From: Actinobacillus genomosp. 2
GTDB taxonomy: Bacteria > Pseudomonadota > Gammaproteobacteria > Enterobacterales > Pasteurellaceae
NCBI RefSeq assembly: GCF_029773605.1
Contig: NZ_CP103807.1
Coordinates: 1-64,000, forward strand
Reading direction: 5' to 3'
DNA: 64,000 nt
This document shows positions 1 to 9,225 of this stretch, in pieces; within the stretch, counting starts at the first letter, position 1; every line of letters starts with the position of its first letter. A model generated the notes under the pieces. The model made no database searches and had not been told where the DNA came from. It saw nothing but the letters and a program-made list of their open reading frames with translations. Made by a program: the position numbers and the translations under genes.

Positions 1-1356
1 TTGGAGCAAATCGTGTCTTCCCTTTGGTCTGATTGTCTTAATCACTTACAAACGAAAGTATCGCCGACTGATTACAGCACTTGGCTACGCCCTTTGCAGG
101 CAAGTTTTGCAAATGGGGAACTCACGCTTTATGCTCAAAACCAATTTGTTGAAAATTGGGTGAAGGATAAATTTTTGGCGGAGATTGTCGATCTTGCTCG
201 TTTTTTATCCAAGAATGACAATTTAGCGGTTTCAATTCGTGTTGGGATTAAACCTGTAGAACATAAACCGACCTCTCCGAGTACGACAAGTACCGATTCA
301 AAAGAAGAAGTACCAGAAACCAATAAGAATTTCAGAACAGGTTTAAACGAATCACTCACTTTTGAAAATTTTGTACAAGGTAAATCAAACCAGTTAGCCA
401 AAGCGGTTGCTCAGCAGGTGGCGGATAATCCGGGTGAAAGCCACTGTAATCCGTTTTCACTTTACGGCGGTACCGGTTTGGGTAAAACCCACTTATTACA
501 TGCGGTCGGTAATGAAATTCTAAAACGTAACCCGCAAGCGAGGGTGGTTTATATTCACTCTGAGCGTTTTGTGCAAGATATGGTTAAAGCCTTGAAGGGT
601 AATACGATTGAGAATTTTAAGAAATTCTATCGTTCGCTTGATGTACTGATGATTGATGATATTCAATTCTTTGCTAATAAAGAAGCCTCACAAGAAGAGT
701 TTTTCCACACGTTTAATTCATTATTCGAGCGTAATAAACAGATTATTTTAGCTTCGGATAACTTCCCGAAAAATATTGAGAATATCGAAGAACGCATTAA
801 ATCTCGACTAAGTTGGGGCGTAAGCACTGCAATTGAGCCGCCTGAATTAGAAACTCGTGTGGCGATTCTGATGAAAAAAGCGGAAGAACGTGGGGTAGAG
901 TTGCCGGAAGAAGTGGCATTTTTCATCGGGCAAAAATTGCGTACCAATGTACGAGAATTAGAAGGTGCGTTAAACCGTGTGATTGCATGGCGTAACTTTA
1001 CCAAGCGTCAAATCACGATTGATGCGGTGCGTGAAGCCTTAAAAGATCTGATCGCTTCTTACGATCACTTAATTACGATTGAAAATATTCAAAAAACGGT
1101 TGCCGAATATTACAACATTAAAATGTCCGACTTAAAGTCGAAGAGTCGTACCCGTTCGGTCGCTCGTCCTCGTCAAATGGCAATGGCATTGGCAAAAGAA
1201 TTAACCAATCACAGCTTACCGGAAATCGGTCGAGAATTTGGCGGACGTGATCACACTACCGTGATGCACGCTTGCAAAACGATTAATGAATTACGTGATA
1301 CCGATAGCGGTATTCAAGAAGATTATACCAACTTAACCAGAAAATTATCGTCATAG
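1..1356 (+). CDS. dnaA: Chromosomal replication initiator DnaA
   Basis: DnaA binds DnaA boxes at oriC and opens the duplex in its ATP form. The 451-residue product has the usual four domains. Domain I is at the N-terminus, followed by a Ser/Thr-rich linker around residues 85-110. The AAA+ core has Walker [10 protein letters not shown] at residues 156-164 and a Walker B MIDDIQFF near 217. The C-terminal DNA-binding domain carries the signature [11 protein letters not shown] near residue 413. Length matches the family (about 450). The start codon is TTG at the first base of the window, so its promoter and ribosome site lie outside. It is followed 16 bases later by dnaN, as in most bacteria. Confidence 0.98.
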   Translation: MEQIVSSLWSDCLNHLQTKVSPTDYSTWLRPLQASFANGELTLYAQNQFVENWVKDKFLAEIVDLARFLSKNDNLAVSIRVGIKPVEHKPTSPSTTSTDSKEEVPETNKNFRTGLNESLTFENFVQGKSNQLAKAVAQQVADNPGESHCNPFSLYGGTGLGKTHLLHAVGNEILKRNPQARVVYIHSERFVQDMVKALKGNTIENFKKFYRSLDVLMIDDIQFFANKEASQEEFFHTFNSLFERNKQIILASDNFPKNIENIEERIKSRLSWGVSTAIEPPELETRVAILMKKAEERGVELPEEVAFFIGQKLRTNVRELEGALNRVIAWRNFTKRQITIDAVREALKDLIASYDHLITIENIQKTVAEYYNIKMSDLKSKSRTRSVARPRQMAMALAKELTNHSLPEIGREFGGRDHTTVMHACKTINELRDTDSGIQEDYTNLTRKLSS

Positions 1357-1372
1357 GCGATAAGGGATTATT

Positions 1373-2476
1373 ATGCAATTTACGATAACCAGAGAACAGT
1401 TACTTAAGCCTTTACAACAGGTCTGTGGCGTATTAAGCAGCCGCCCGACTTTGCCTGTGATTAATAATATTCTGCTTGAAATCGAAGGCGACCGCTTATC
1501 ACTAACCGGCACGGACTTGGAAGTGGAATTAACCACGGTGGCAACCCTTGAACAAGCGGTCGATTTTGCCGGAAAATTTACCATTCCTGCGAAAAAATTC
1601 CTCGATATTTGTCGTAGTTTGCCGGAAGATAGCAGCATTTCGGTTCAATTCGAAGAAGATCGTGCTTTAGTTAGAGCGGCTCGCAGTAAATTTAATTTAG
1701 CCACATTACCGGCAAGCGATTATCCGAATTTAATGGATTGGAAGCCGGAAGTGGATTTTTCGATTGAACAATCCACCCTTGCTCGTTTGATTGATGCGAC
1801 GCAATTCTCAATGGCGAACCAAGATGCACGTTATTTCTTAAACGGTATGAAGTTTGAAACCGAAGGTAATTTATTACGTACTGTGGCAACGGATGGACAC
1901 CGTCTAGCGGTTTGTACCATGGCGTTAAATCAAGAGTTATTAACTCATTCGGTCATTGTGCCTCGCAAAGCGGTATTGGAATTATCTCGTCTTGTCGCTG
2001 TGAGCGATGAAACGGTACGTTTAGAAATCGGTACCAGCAATTTACGTGTATCAATGAACGGTGTGGTGTTTACCTCTAAACTGATTGACGGGCGTTTCCC
2101 TGACTATCGTCGAGTATTACCACGCAATGCAGATCGCATTTTAGAAGCGGAAACCGAAGTGTTAAAACGTGCATTAATGCGTGCGGCAATTTTATCGAAT
2201 GAAAAATTCCGTGGCGTGCGTTTGGCGTTAAGCGAAAACTTATTGAAAATTACCGCCAATAACCCGGAACAAGAAGAAGCGGAAGAGATCATTGACGTGG
2301 CATATCAAAGCCCGGAAATGGAAGTCGGCTTTAATGTGAGTTATTTGTTAGACGTGCTGAACACCTTAAAATGCGAGCGTGTGCGTTTTAATTTGGTGGA
2401 CGTAAGCTCAAGTTGCTTAATTGAAGATTGTGATAACAGCACTGCCGAATACGTTATTATGCCAATGCGTCTTTAA
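1373..2476 (+). CDS. dnaN: DNA polymerase III beta subunit (sliding clamp)
   Basis: DnaN forms the ring-shaped dimer that tethers DNA polymerase III to DNA. The 367-residue product matches the family length and shows the expected clamp features, including the ATDGHRLAVC segment in the middle and the C-terminal YVIMPMRL that ends most DnaN proteins. It begins 16 bases after dnaA and is probably cotranscribed with it. A perfect uptake signal (positions 1552-1561) lies inside the coding region and encodes part of EQAVDF. A 10-bp perfect inverted repeat follows the stop codon. Confidence 0.98.
   Translation: MQFTITREQLLKPLQQVCGVLSSRPTLPVINNILLEIEGDRLSLTGTDLEVELTTVATLEQAVDFAGKFTIPAKKFLDICRSLPEDSSISVQFEEDRALVRAARSKFNLATLPASDYPNLMDWKPEVDFSIEQSTLARLIDATQFSMANQDARYFLNGMKFETEGNLLRTVATDGHRLAVCTMALNQELLTHSVIVPRKAVLELSRLVAVSDETVRLEIGTSNLRVSMNGVVFTSKLIDGRFPDYRRVLPRNADRILEAETEVLKRALMRAAILSNEKFRGVRLALSENLLKITANNPEQEEAEEIIDVAYQSPEMEVGFNVSYLLDVLNTLKCERVRFNLVDVSSSCLIEDCDNSTAEYVIMPMRL
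1552..1561 (+). repeat. DNA uptake signal inside dnaN
   Basis: Exact ACAAGCGGTC followed by GATTTTGC, close to the full extended USS, in coding sequence (EQAVDF). Confidence 0.8.
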
Positions 2477-2485
2477 TCCTATTTG

Positions 2486-2515
2486 CGGAGCTACAATTAT
2501 TTCTGTGTAGCTCCG
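2486..2515 (+). terminator. 10-bp inverted repeat between dnaN and recF
   Basis: CGGAGCTACA at 2486-2495 is perfectly repeated in inverse at 2506-2515, with a 10-base loop and a short following T tract (TGTTTTCC). It looks like a weak intrinsic terminator or attenuator of dnaN. It ends on the GTG at 2515, the first base of a possible longer recF reading frame, which argues that recF starts at the later ATG. Confidence 0.55.
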
Positions 2516-2535
2516 TGTTTTCCGTGGTTATTTTT

Positions 2536-3618
2536 ATGCCCCTATCTAGATTAATCATCAATAATTTCCGTAATCTCCAATCTCTCGATCTTGAACTCAG
2601 TCCGAATTTTAATTTTATCGTAGGGCATAACGGCAGCGGTAAAACCAGTCTACTGGAAGCGATTTTTTATTTAGGACACGGTAGATCGTTCAAAAGCCAT
2701 ATCAGTAATCGAATCATTAATTACCAAGCGGAAGATTTTGTGTTGCACGGTCGTATAGATGAGGGACAACATCAGTGGTCGGTCGGGATTCAGAAAAAAC
2801 GTTCAGGCGATACGCAACTCAAAATTAATGGTGAAGACGGTAATAAAATTTCCGATTTGGCACATCTATTACCGATGCAGGTGATTACGCCGGAAGGATT
2901 GACATTATTAAATGGCGGGCCGACTTATCGCCGAGCATTTTTAGATTGGGGGCTATTCCACCAATATAGCGAATTTTATAGCTGTTGGGCGAATTTGAAA
3001 CGTTTGCTTAAGCAACGGAATGCCGCATTACATCAAGTACGTAGTTATGCCGAATTAAAGCCGTGGGATATTGAACTGGCGAAATTGGCGGAAACGGTAA
3101 GCCAAATGCGGGCAAACTATGCAGAAGCATTACGACCGGAAATTGAGAAAACCTGTCAGTTTTTCTTGCCTGAATTGGAAATAAGCGTGAGTTTCCATCA
3201 AGGCTGGGAGAAAGGTGCAGATTATGCCGAGATTCTTGCTCAAGGCTTTGAACGAGATAAAGTGATGGGGTATACCATGATTGGCCCGCAAAAGGCGGAT
3301 TTTCGTTTTCGGGCGAACGGTTTACCGGTGGAAGATGTGCTTTCTCGTGGGCAGCTTAAATTACTGATGTGTGCGTTGCGTTTAGCTCAAGGCGAATATT
3401 TGGTGGCACAAAAAGAGCGTCAGTGTTTATTCTTGATCGATGATTTTGCTTCCGAGTTAGATCCGACTAAACGAGAACTGTTAGCGCATCGTTTGCGAGA
3501 AAGCGGTTCACAGGTGTTTGTGACAGCGATTACCAAAGACCAGCTAAACCAAATGCAATGGCAAGAAAGCGAACAAGATAGGTTGTTCCATATTCAACAA
3601 GGGATGCTAACTAAATAG
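2536..3618 (+). CDS. recF: DNA replication and repair protein RecF
   Basis: RecF is an SMC-like ATPase that, with RecOR, loads RecA at single-strand gaps. The 360-residue product starts MPLSRLIINNFRN, which aligns with the N-terminus of other RecF proteins. It shows Walker A GHNGSGKTSLLEA near residue 32, an ABC-type signature SRGQLK near 270, and Walker B LFLIDDFASELD near 305. The frame is open back to a GTG at 2515, but that adds seven unconserved residues and overlaps a hairpin, so the ATG at 2536 is preferred. I see no strong Shine-Dalgarno in front of it. It is the third gene of the dnaA-dnaN-recF operon. Confidence 0.96.
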   Translation: MPLSRLIINNFRNLQSLDLELSPNFNFIVGHNGSGKTSLLEAIFYLGHGRSFKSHISNRIINYQAEDFVLHGRIDEGQHQWSVGIQKKRSGDTQLKINGEDGNKISDLAHLLPMQVITPEGLTLLNGGPTYRRAFLDWGLFHQYSEFYSCWANLKRLLKQRNAALHQVRSYAELKPWDIELAKLAETVSQMRANYAEALRPEIEKTCQFFLPELEISVSFHQGWEKGADYAEILAQGFERDKVMGYTMIGPQKADFRFRANGLPVEDVLSRGQLKLLMCALRLAQGEYLVAQKERQCLFLIDDFASELDPTKRELLAHRLRESGSQVFVTAITKDQLNQMQWQESEQDRLFHIQQGMLTK

Positions 3619-3620
3619 CC

Positions 3621-3649
3621 AAAGGGGATGTGTTAAACATCCCCTTTTT
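3621..3649. terminator. Bidirectional terminator between recF and sodC
   Basis: Stem AAAGGGGATGT (3621-3631) with ACATCCCCTTT (3637-3647), five-base loop, and T or A runs on both sides. It sits between the convergent recF and sodC genes and can serve both. Confidence 0.85.
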
Positions 3650-3671
3650 CATACATTTAAATTTAATTATG

Positions 3672-4235
3672 TTATTTAATTACGCCACACGCCATACGAG
3701 GACCGCCACCGCCTAATGCTGCCGGGTGGTCAGAGTGATTATCGCCACCTGCGTGGATCATTAATGAATGGCCTTTAACATCCGCAAGTTTTGTTAAACG
3801 TGGTGCGAGTACAGGGTTTGTTGCCGTACCGTCTTGCATAACGGATAATGCTGGTAAGTCACCTAAGTGAGCGTTATCAGACCATGGGAAACCGTGCTGT
3901 TTTGCACCTTTAGGATCCCAGTGACCGCCTGCACCTAAACCAGCGACTAATTTACCGTCTTTTTCTTTTGCTTCACAGCTTGGGTTTTCATGAATGTGGA
4001 AACCGTGTAAACCTTGAGCTAAACCGGTTAAGTTCGGTGTAAACACTAAACCGTATGCAGATTCAGTAATTTCAACCGTACCTACATCTTTATTGCCTTT
4101 TACTGGGTCAAGTTGTTGTACTTGTACAACCAATTTTTCTGTACTTGGTGCTTCAGCTTTGTGTTCGGAATGAGCAACAGCTACCGCTGATGCACTAAAG
4201 AGTGCGATAGAAAACGCAAGTTTTGTTAATTTCAT
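3672..4235 (-). CDS. sodC: Periplasmic Cu,Zn superoxide dismutase SodC
   Basis: SodC converts superoxide to peroxide and oxygen in the periplasm and protects pathogens from the phagocyte burst. The 187-residue precursor starts with a signal peptide (charged MKLTK, hydrophobic core, likely cleavage at [10 protein letters not shown]). The mature part has the metal-binding motifs [22 protein letters not shown] and [14 protein letters not shown], and the C-terminal [12 protein letters not shown], whose Cys pairs with that of HENPSC. The His-rich mature N-terminus (HSEHK) is typical of the Haemophilus/Actinobacillus group. It is convergent with recF and divergent from asd. Confidence 0.97.
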   Translation of the reverse strand: MKLTKLAFSIALFSASAVAVAHSEHKAEAPSTEKLVVQVQQLDPVKGNKDVGTVEITESAYGLVFTPNLTGLAQGLHGFHIHENPSCEAKEKDGKLVAGLGAGGHWDPKGAKQHGFPWSDNAHLGDLPALSVMQDGTATNPVLAPRLTKLADVKGHSLMIHAGGDNHSDHPAALGGGGPRMACGVIK

Positions 4236-4326
4236 AGATTTTCCTTTTTATTCAATGACTAAGGGAGATTAATTCTAGCCTACTACAAAACATTTTGGTT
4301 ATATTTTATAAATAGCCTAAAAGTCA

Positions 4327-4355
4327 TTGCATTTTTACATAAAATCTTGTATTTA
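4327..4355 (+). promoter_or_regulatory. Candidate sigma-70 promoter for asd
   Basis: TTGCAT (4327-4332), a 17-base spacer and TATTTA (4350-4355), about 65 bases before the asd ATG, in an AT-rich divergent intergenic region. This is a match to consensus only. Confidence 0.35.
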
Positions 4356-4419
4356 TCACATCTATTTTCAAAATAAATTCAAACATAACTTTATACTTTT
4401 CAATTTAGGAGCAAACACA

Positions 4420-5532
4420 ATGCAAAATGTAGGTTTTATCGGTTGGCGTGGTATGGTCGGTTCAGTTTTAATGGATCGTATGGTACAGGAAAACGACTTC
4501 GCAAACATTAACCCAATTTTTTTCACGACCTCACAAGCGGGTCAAAAAGCACCAGTTTTTGCAGGTAAAGATGCAGGCGATTTAAAGAATGCATTTGATA
4601 TCGAAGAACTTCAAAAGTTAGATATTATCGTAACTTGCCAAGGTGGTGACTATACCACAGAAGTGTATCCTAAATTACGTGCAGTAGGTTGGAATGGCTA
4701 TTGGATTGATGCTGCATCAACTTTACGTATGGAAAAAGATGCGATTATCGTTTTAGATCCGGTTAACCAACACGTGATTACAGATGGCTTAAAAAATGGC
4801 GTAAAAACATTTGTCGGCGGTAACTGTACCGTAAGTTTAATGTTAATGGCGATCGGCGGTTTATTCGAAAAAGATTTAGTTGAATGGGTTTCTGTCGCAA
4901 CTTACCAAGCGGCTTCAGGTGCGGGTGCCAAAAATATGCGTGAGTTACTCTCACAAATGGGCGAATTAGAAGATTCTGTAAAAGCGGAATTAGCAAACCC
5001 TGCATCATCAATTTTAGATATTGAGCGTAAAGTAACGGCGAAAATGCGTGAAGATAGCTTCCCAACCGATAACTTCGGTGCGCCACTTGCCGGTAGCTTA
5101 ATTCCTTGGATCGATAAATTATTAGAAAGCGGTCAAACCAAAGAAGAATGGAAAGGTTATGCGGAAACCAACAAAATTTTAGGTTTAAGTGATAACCCGA
5201 TTCCGGTTGACGGTTTATGTGTGCGTATCGGTGCATTACGTTGCCACAGCCAAGCATTCACTATTAAACTGAAAAAAGACCTACCGTTAGCGGAAATCGA
5301 GCAAATTATTGCGGCACATAACGAATGGGTGAAAGTGATTCCAAACGACAAAGAAACCACTTTACGTGAATTAACACCGGCGAAAGTAACCGGTACATTA
5401 AGCGTTCCGGTCGGTCGTTTACGTAAATTAGCGATGGGACCTGAATATCTTGCGGCATTTACCGTGGGTGACCAATTATTATGGGGTGCGGCAGAGCCGG
5501 TACGCCGTATCTTAGTTCAATTAACTAAATAA
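4420..5532 (+). CDS. asd: Aspartate-semialdehyde dehydrogenase
   Basis: Asd reduces aspartyl phosphate to aspartate semialdehyde, the branch point to diaminopimelate/lysine, methionine and threonine. The 370-residue product starts [15 protein letters not shown], the NADP-binding motif. The catalytic cysteine is C136 in [10 protein letters not shown], and the substrate-binding region [15 protein letters not shown] is present. Length matches the gammaproteobacterial enzyme (about 370). The frame is open upstream to 4327, but a clear Shine-Dalgarno (TTAGGAG) nine bases before the ATG at 4420 and the conserved N-terminus fix the start. Confidence 0.97.
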   Translation: MQNVGFIGWRGMVGSVLMDRMVQENDFANINPIFFTTSQAGQKAPVFAGKDAGDLKNAFDIEELQKLDIIVTCQGGDYTTEVYPKLRAVGWNGYWIDAASTLRMEKDAIIVLDPVNQHVITDGLKNGVKTFVGGNCTVSLMLMAIGGLFEKDLVEWVSVATYQAASGAGAKNMRELLSQMGELEDSVKAELANPASSILDIERKVTAKMREDSFPTDNFGAPLAGSLIPWIDKLLESGQTKEEWKGYAETNKILGLSDNPIPVDGLCVRIGALRCHSQAFTIKLKKDLPLAEIEQIIAAHNEWVKVIPNDKETTLRELTPAKVTGTLSVPVGRLRKLAMGPEYLAAFTVGDQLLWGAAEPVRRILVQLTK

Positions 5533-5551
5533 TTTGAGTTAACCAAAATGG

Positions 5552-5600
5552 ACAAGCGGTCGGATTTTGTAAGAAAATTGCAAAATCCAACCGCTTATTT
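5552..5600. terminator. Inverted USS pair acting as terminator between asd and sohB
   Basis: A perfect uptake signal ACAAGCGGTC (5552-5561) starts the arm 5554-5569, which pairs with 5581-5596 with one mismatch. A T-rich tract follows. The pair lies between two convergent genes, the usual place for such USS hairpins. Confidence 0.8.
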
Positions 5601-5601
5601 T

Positions 5602-6654
5602 TTACATCATTGTCGAACGGTTTCGATGTAAAACTTTCGCAATGATATTTTCAACAGACATCTCCACTTGTTCGCCTAAACGTTGTGTAAGATTTTTCTT
5701 TTGTTTGAATTTAAGTTCAATCACTTCTTTGTGTTTAACCGCATCAAGTAAGAAATCGTCACTCGTGCTGATTTCATCCACCAATTTAAGTTCCAATGCT
5801 TGTTTCCCAAACCAATGTTCTCCAGTGGCAATTTTTTCAATTTCTAATTGTGGACGATTTTGTGCCACAAATTGTTTAAATAATTCGTGGGTTTCTTCTA
5901 ATTCTTGCTGGAATTTTTGTTTGCCTTTTTCAGTATTCTCGCCGACTAAAGTAACTGTGCGTTTATACTCACCGGCAGTCATCACATCTACATCAATATC
6001 GTGTTTTTTCAGTAAACGATGAATATTCGGCACTTGTGCCACGACACCAACCGAGCCGATAATTGCAAAAGGTGCAGAAACAATTTTGTTTGCTACGCAC
6101 GCCATCATATAACCGCCACTCGCCGCTACTTTATCAACTGCAACCGTCAGCGGAATATTGTGATCACGTAAGCGTTGTAATTGAGAAGCGGCTAAGCCAT
6201 AACCGTGTACTACACCACCAGGGCTTTCTAATTTGAGTAAAACCTCATCATCAGGTTTCGCAACAGATAAAATCGCACTAATTTCTTTGCGTAATGCACT
6301 TGCTGCACTCGCTTGAACATCGCCATTAAATTTTAAAACAAATAGGCGAGATTTTTCCGCTTCGGTTTTCTCTCCGCCTTCTTTTAAGCGTTTTTTCTCG
6401 GCTTTCGCTTTTTCTTTTGCAGCTTTTTTCTCATCTTTTTCAAGTTGTTTTTGTTCTGCTTCGCTTAAGAAGAAACCTTGCAGAGATTTTTGTTGCTCTT
6501 GATATTTTTCAGTTAAATTTGTAATTGAGATTGCACCGTTTTCAGGTTGTTTTCGTGCTTCTAAAATTAACATCACAACAACCGCAACAATGCCAAATAC
6601 GGTGAGTAATTCTAATAAAAAAATACCATAATTAAGTAAAACTTCTTTCCACAT
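5602..6654 (-). CDS. sohB: SohB, inner-membrane serine protease of family S49
   Basis: SohB is a membrane-anchored relative of signal peptide peptidase SppA. The 350-residue protein has one N-terminal membrane segment (about residues 8-30). A highly charged Lys/Glu/Ala-rich linker follows (about 70-105), then the S49 domain. Visible motifs are SPGGVVHGYGLAA, the nucleophile region KVAASGGYMMA, IIGSVGVV, and AGEYKRTV with the likely catalytic lysine. Length matches SohB (about 350), not the double-domain SppA. It lies 29 bases downstream of lpxB on the same strand and is probably cotranscribed with it. Confidence 0.93.
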   Translation of the reverse strand: MWKEVLLNYGIFLLELLTVFGIVAVVVMLILEARKQPENGAISITNLTEKYQEQQKSLQGFFLSEAEQKQLEKDEKKAAKEKAKAEKKRLKEGGEKTEAEKSRLFVLKFNGDVQASAASALRKEISAILSVAKPDDEVLLKLESPGGVVHGYGLAASQLQRLRDHNIPLTVAVDKVAASGGYMMACVANKIVSAPFAIIGSVGVVAQVPNIHRLLKKHDIDVDVMTAGEYKRTVTLVGENTEKGKQKFQQELEETHELFKQFVAQNRPQLEIEKIATGEHWFGKQALELKLVDEISTSDDFLLDAVKHKEVIELKFKQKKNLTQRLGEQVEMSVENIIAKVLHRNRSTMM

Positions 6655-6683
6655 CTTGTGAGATTCCTTTTGTAAAAATAAAA

Positions 6684-7865
6684 TTAATTTTGACCGCTTG
6701 TTTCCGCTTCTAGCACATCGACTACAGCTTGTGCCGCCTGTGTATCCGCATCACATTGAATCAGTTTATGTAATTCAGTAAAACGTTGCTTTAATTCGTT
6801 TCGCTGTTTTATATGGTCTGCATCATCTGCTAAATAATTACCTAAATACCACGCTAAATTTTCCGGATTACATTCGTCTTGGATTAATTCAGGCACTAAC
6901 ATTTCATCCGCTAATAAATTAGGTAGCGAAATATATTTAGTTTTCACTAAACGTTTAGCCAGCCAGTAAGTCGTTGCTTTCATTTTATAACCGACTACCA
7001 TTGGCGATTTGCATAACATTCCTTCTAACGCCGCTGTACCTGAAGCGAGTAGAGTAGCTTCTGCCGCAATCATTGCTTGGCGAGCATTGCCTTTTAGAAT
7101 GTGTACATCTAGTTCTGGTGCAACTTGTGATTTAATTTGTTCAAATTGGGCAATGCGTTTATCGTTGACCAATGGCACTAAAAATTCCAATTCTGAATAT
7201 TTTTGTTTAAGAAGCTGTGCGGTCTTTAAAAATGGCTCAGTTAAAAAACCAACTTCGCTTGCTCTGCTACCGACCAAAATTGCAAGATAACGTTTGTTTT
7301 CATCTAAATTTAACGTAGCACAAGCCTCTACACGATTCGGCTTAAGTGCAATCGAATCTGCCATTGTATGGCCGATAAAACGGCAAGGCACATCAAAACG
7401 ATCATAGAACGCTTTTTCAAACGGTAAAAATGCCAATACTAAATTTGTTGCACGTGCAATTTTATGTACACGGCTCTGACGCCATGCCCAAACTGATGGA
7501 CTAACATAATGAATGGTCTTGATTCCACTCGCTTTGAGTTTTTCTTCAACAGTTAAATTAAAATCTGGTGCATCAATACCGATAAAAATATCCGGTTTTT
7601 CCGCTAGCATTGTTTCAATCACTTGTTTACGGCGTTTAAGTAAACGGGGCAGATGTTTTACTACTTCCGCCAATCCCATTACTGCTAACTCTTCCATATC
7701 AAATAGCGTTTCGCAGCCAGCTTGTATCATTCGGGGACCTGCAACTCCAATAAAACGGGCATTCGGATAATGCAATTTAAGGGCGTTAATCAGCCCTGCA
7801 CCGAGAATATCACCAGAAATTTCCCCGGCAACGAGGGCAATAAGCGGTGTATCTTTTGTCATCAT
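6684..7865 (-). CDS. lpxB: Lipid-A-disaccharide synthase
   Basis: LpxB joins UDP-2,3-diacylglucosamine and lipid X to form the lipid A disaccharide at the inner membrane. The 393-residue product has the family motifs [16 protein letters not shown] at the N-terminus, [32 protein letters not shown] and LASGTAALE. Two adjacent ATG codons could start it (7865 or 7862). The last codons, reading T-S-G-Q-N-stop, are made by a uptake signal (6692-6701, read on the minus strand). It stands apart from lpxA/fabZ, which in many relatives are its neighbours. Confidence 0.96.
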   Translation of the reverse strand: MMTKDTPLIALVAGEISGDILGAGLINALKLHYPNARFIGVAGPRMIQAGCETLFDMEELAVMGLAEVVKHLPRLLKRRKQVIETMLAEKPDIFIGIDAPDFNLTVEEKLKASGIKTIHYVSPSVWAWRQSRVHKIARATNLVLAFLPFEKAFYDRFDVPCRFIGHTMADSIALKPNRVEACATLNLDENKRYLAILVGSRASEVGFLTEPFLKTAQLLKQKYSELEFLVPLVNDKRIAQFEQIKSQVAPELDVHILKGNARQAMIAAEATLLASGTAALEGMLCKSPMVVGYKMKATTYWLAKRLVKTKYISLPNLLADEMLVPELIQDECNPENLAWYLGNYLADDADHIKQRNELKQRFTELHKLIQCDADTQAAQAVVDVLEAETSGQN

Positions 7866-7893
7866 AATTTTACTCTCATTAATTATTCATTAA

Positions 7894-7921
7894 TTTACTT
7901 TTATTATAGGCGGATTATAAC
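7894..7921 (+). promoter_or_regulatory. Candidate promoter of the porin gene
   Basis: TTTACT (7894-7899), 16-base spacer, TATAAC (7916-7921). A second candidate, TTGATT (7951-7956) with TAAACT (7974-7979), lies closer to the gene. Only mapping of the transcript start can tell which is used. Confidence 0.35.
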
Positions 7922-7962
7922 CAATCACAATATAAACTAACAAAATCACATTGATTGATGTT

Positions 7963-8012
7963 TTCACTCCAAGTAAACTATAACCTTTAATTTATATTTC
8001 ATTTGGAGTGAA
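7963..8012 (+). promoter_or_regulatory. Inverted repeat covering the porin ribosome-binding site
   Basis: TTCACTCCAA (7963-7972) and TTGGAGTGAA (8003-8012) are perfect inverse copies 30 bases apart. The downstream arm contains the Shine-Dalgarno GGAG and ends one base before the porin ATG. In RNA it would hide the ribosome site. In DNA it could be an operator. Confidence 0.6.
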
Positions 8013-8013
8013 T

Positions 8014-9144
8014 ATGAAAAAAACAGCATTAGCCCTTTTTGCTTCTGCTTTTGTGGCAAGCTCAGCATCAGCAGTTGAATTATTTAACTTAGACTCAACC
8101 GGCACTAAAGCGGAATTTATCGGTTCTGCTCGTGTGAAATGGACAAGTAATTCGACAAAAGATACTTATCGTGATGGTTCAGTTGTTCGTAACCACGTAA
8201 ATAAACCAGTACAAAATAACGGTTCACGTTTCGGTTTTCGTTTAACACAACAACTTGGCAATGGTTTCTATGCTTTAGGTCGTGTCGAATGGCGTTTACG
8301 TGGCGCTGACGAACGTGGTGCATCTCGTTCTCAACACGATTTTGATCATATCTATGCTCACCAACTTTATGCAGGTTTAGGTCATAAACAATATGGCGAA
8401 GTGACTTACGGTAACCAAACAGTGATTACCGATGAAGTAAAACAAACTGATATTCCGAATACTTTAAGTTTATCAGACGGTTTATTAGTTTCTGGTGCAC
8501 GTCGTTCAGTACAATATGTTTATAAAGGTATTGAAGGCTTAAAAGTTGGTGCATACTACGGTGGTCATAACCAACGCTCAAATACAAATATGGACTTAAG
8601 CCAAGATCGTAAAGATGTATGGGGCTTCGGTTCAATTTATAATTATAAATTTGATGATGTTCAAAGCGTACAAGTGGCGACCGGTTTCTCTCGCGAACGT
8701 TTTGAACGTGTTGGTTCAGCACCGGCTTATGACCGTAATGCTTATTCGGTAGGTGCAGCATATACTTACGATAAAACTACTTTCGGTGTGGATTTAGAAC
8801 GTAGTAAAACCGAAAACCAATCTGTACAGGGTAACGAACGTACTGAGAAAGAAGTACGTACTCTTGTGTATCATCGTTTAACCGATGACTGGCGTGCATA
8901 CGGTATGTATGCTTATAAAACCAATCGACTAGAGCGTGCAATCGGTAGCGATAATAAAGAAAGAAAACATCAATTTATGGTGGGTACGGAATATTATTTA
9001 CCTCAAGTTGTCGCTCAATTAAAAACCAAACTTTTCGTAGAGTGGCAAGCAACTCGTACTAAACATCCAGAAAGAAAAGTTGGAGATGGCGTAAGTAAAT
9101 CTCGTGACTATACGACAGTTGTCGGTTTCCGTGCTTATTGGTAG
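8014..9144 (+). CDS. ompP2: P2-like outer-membrane porin
   Basis: This general-diffusion trimeric porin (Gram-negative porin family) forms a 16-stranded beta-barrel. The 376-residue precursor has a signal peptide (MKKTALALFASAFVASSASA) and a mature start VELFNL typical of Haemophilus P2 porins. It shows alternating amphipathic strands, the SRFGFR and LGRVEWR strands near the N-terminus, and a C-terminal strand ending in an aromatic residue (GFRAYW), the signal for outer-membrane assembly. The ATG at 8014 is chosen because TTTGGAG lies seven bases upstream. An in-frame GTG at 8008 overlaps that site. Confidence 0.92.
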   Translation: MKKTALALFASAFVASSASAVELFNLDSTGTKAEFIGSARVKWTSNSTKDTYRDGSVVRNHVNKPVQNNGSRFGFRLTQQLGNGFYALGRVEWRLRGADERGASRSQHDFDHIYAHQLYAGLGHKQYGEVTYGNQTVITDEVKQTDIPNTLSLSDGLLVSGARRSVQYVYKGIEGLKVGAYYGGHNQRSNTNMDLSQDRKDVWGFGSIYNYKFDDVQSVQVATGFSRERFERVGSAPAYDRNAYSVGAAYTYDKTTFGVDLERSKTENQSVQGNERTEKEVRTLVYHRLTDDWRAYGMYAYKTNRLERAIGSDNKERKHQFMVGTEYYLPQVVAQLKTKLFVEWQATRTKHPERKVGDGVSKSRDYTTVVGFRAYW

Positions 9145-9169
9145 CCTCAAATTTATCCTTAGCAAAAGA

Positions 9170-9195
9170 AAGCCCAAGCATTGCTTGGGCTTTTG
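9170..9195. terminator. Terminator after the porin gene
   Basis: Stem AAGCCCAAGC (9170-9179) with GCTTGGGCTT (9183-9192), loop ATT, then T-rich sequence. A-rich sequence on the other side also lets it serve the convergent gene. Confidence 0.85.
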
Positions 9196-9225
9196 CGTCT
9201 AGATCGTTTGTCTTTTCTATACAAA

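Noticed and set aside
1-1356. Replication origin next to dnaA
   Set aside because: No cluster of TTATCCACA-type DnaA boxes or AT-rich repeats is seen in the window. The sequence upstream of dnaA is not included.
4327-4419. N-terminal extension of Asd
   Set aside because: The extra 31 residues are not like Asd proteins and lie upstream of a clear ribosome site at the ATG 4420.
4778-5257. Long open frame antisense to asd
   Set aside because: It is fully inside the well-supported asd gene, has no recognisable product and no ribosome site. It is a codon-usage shadow.
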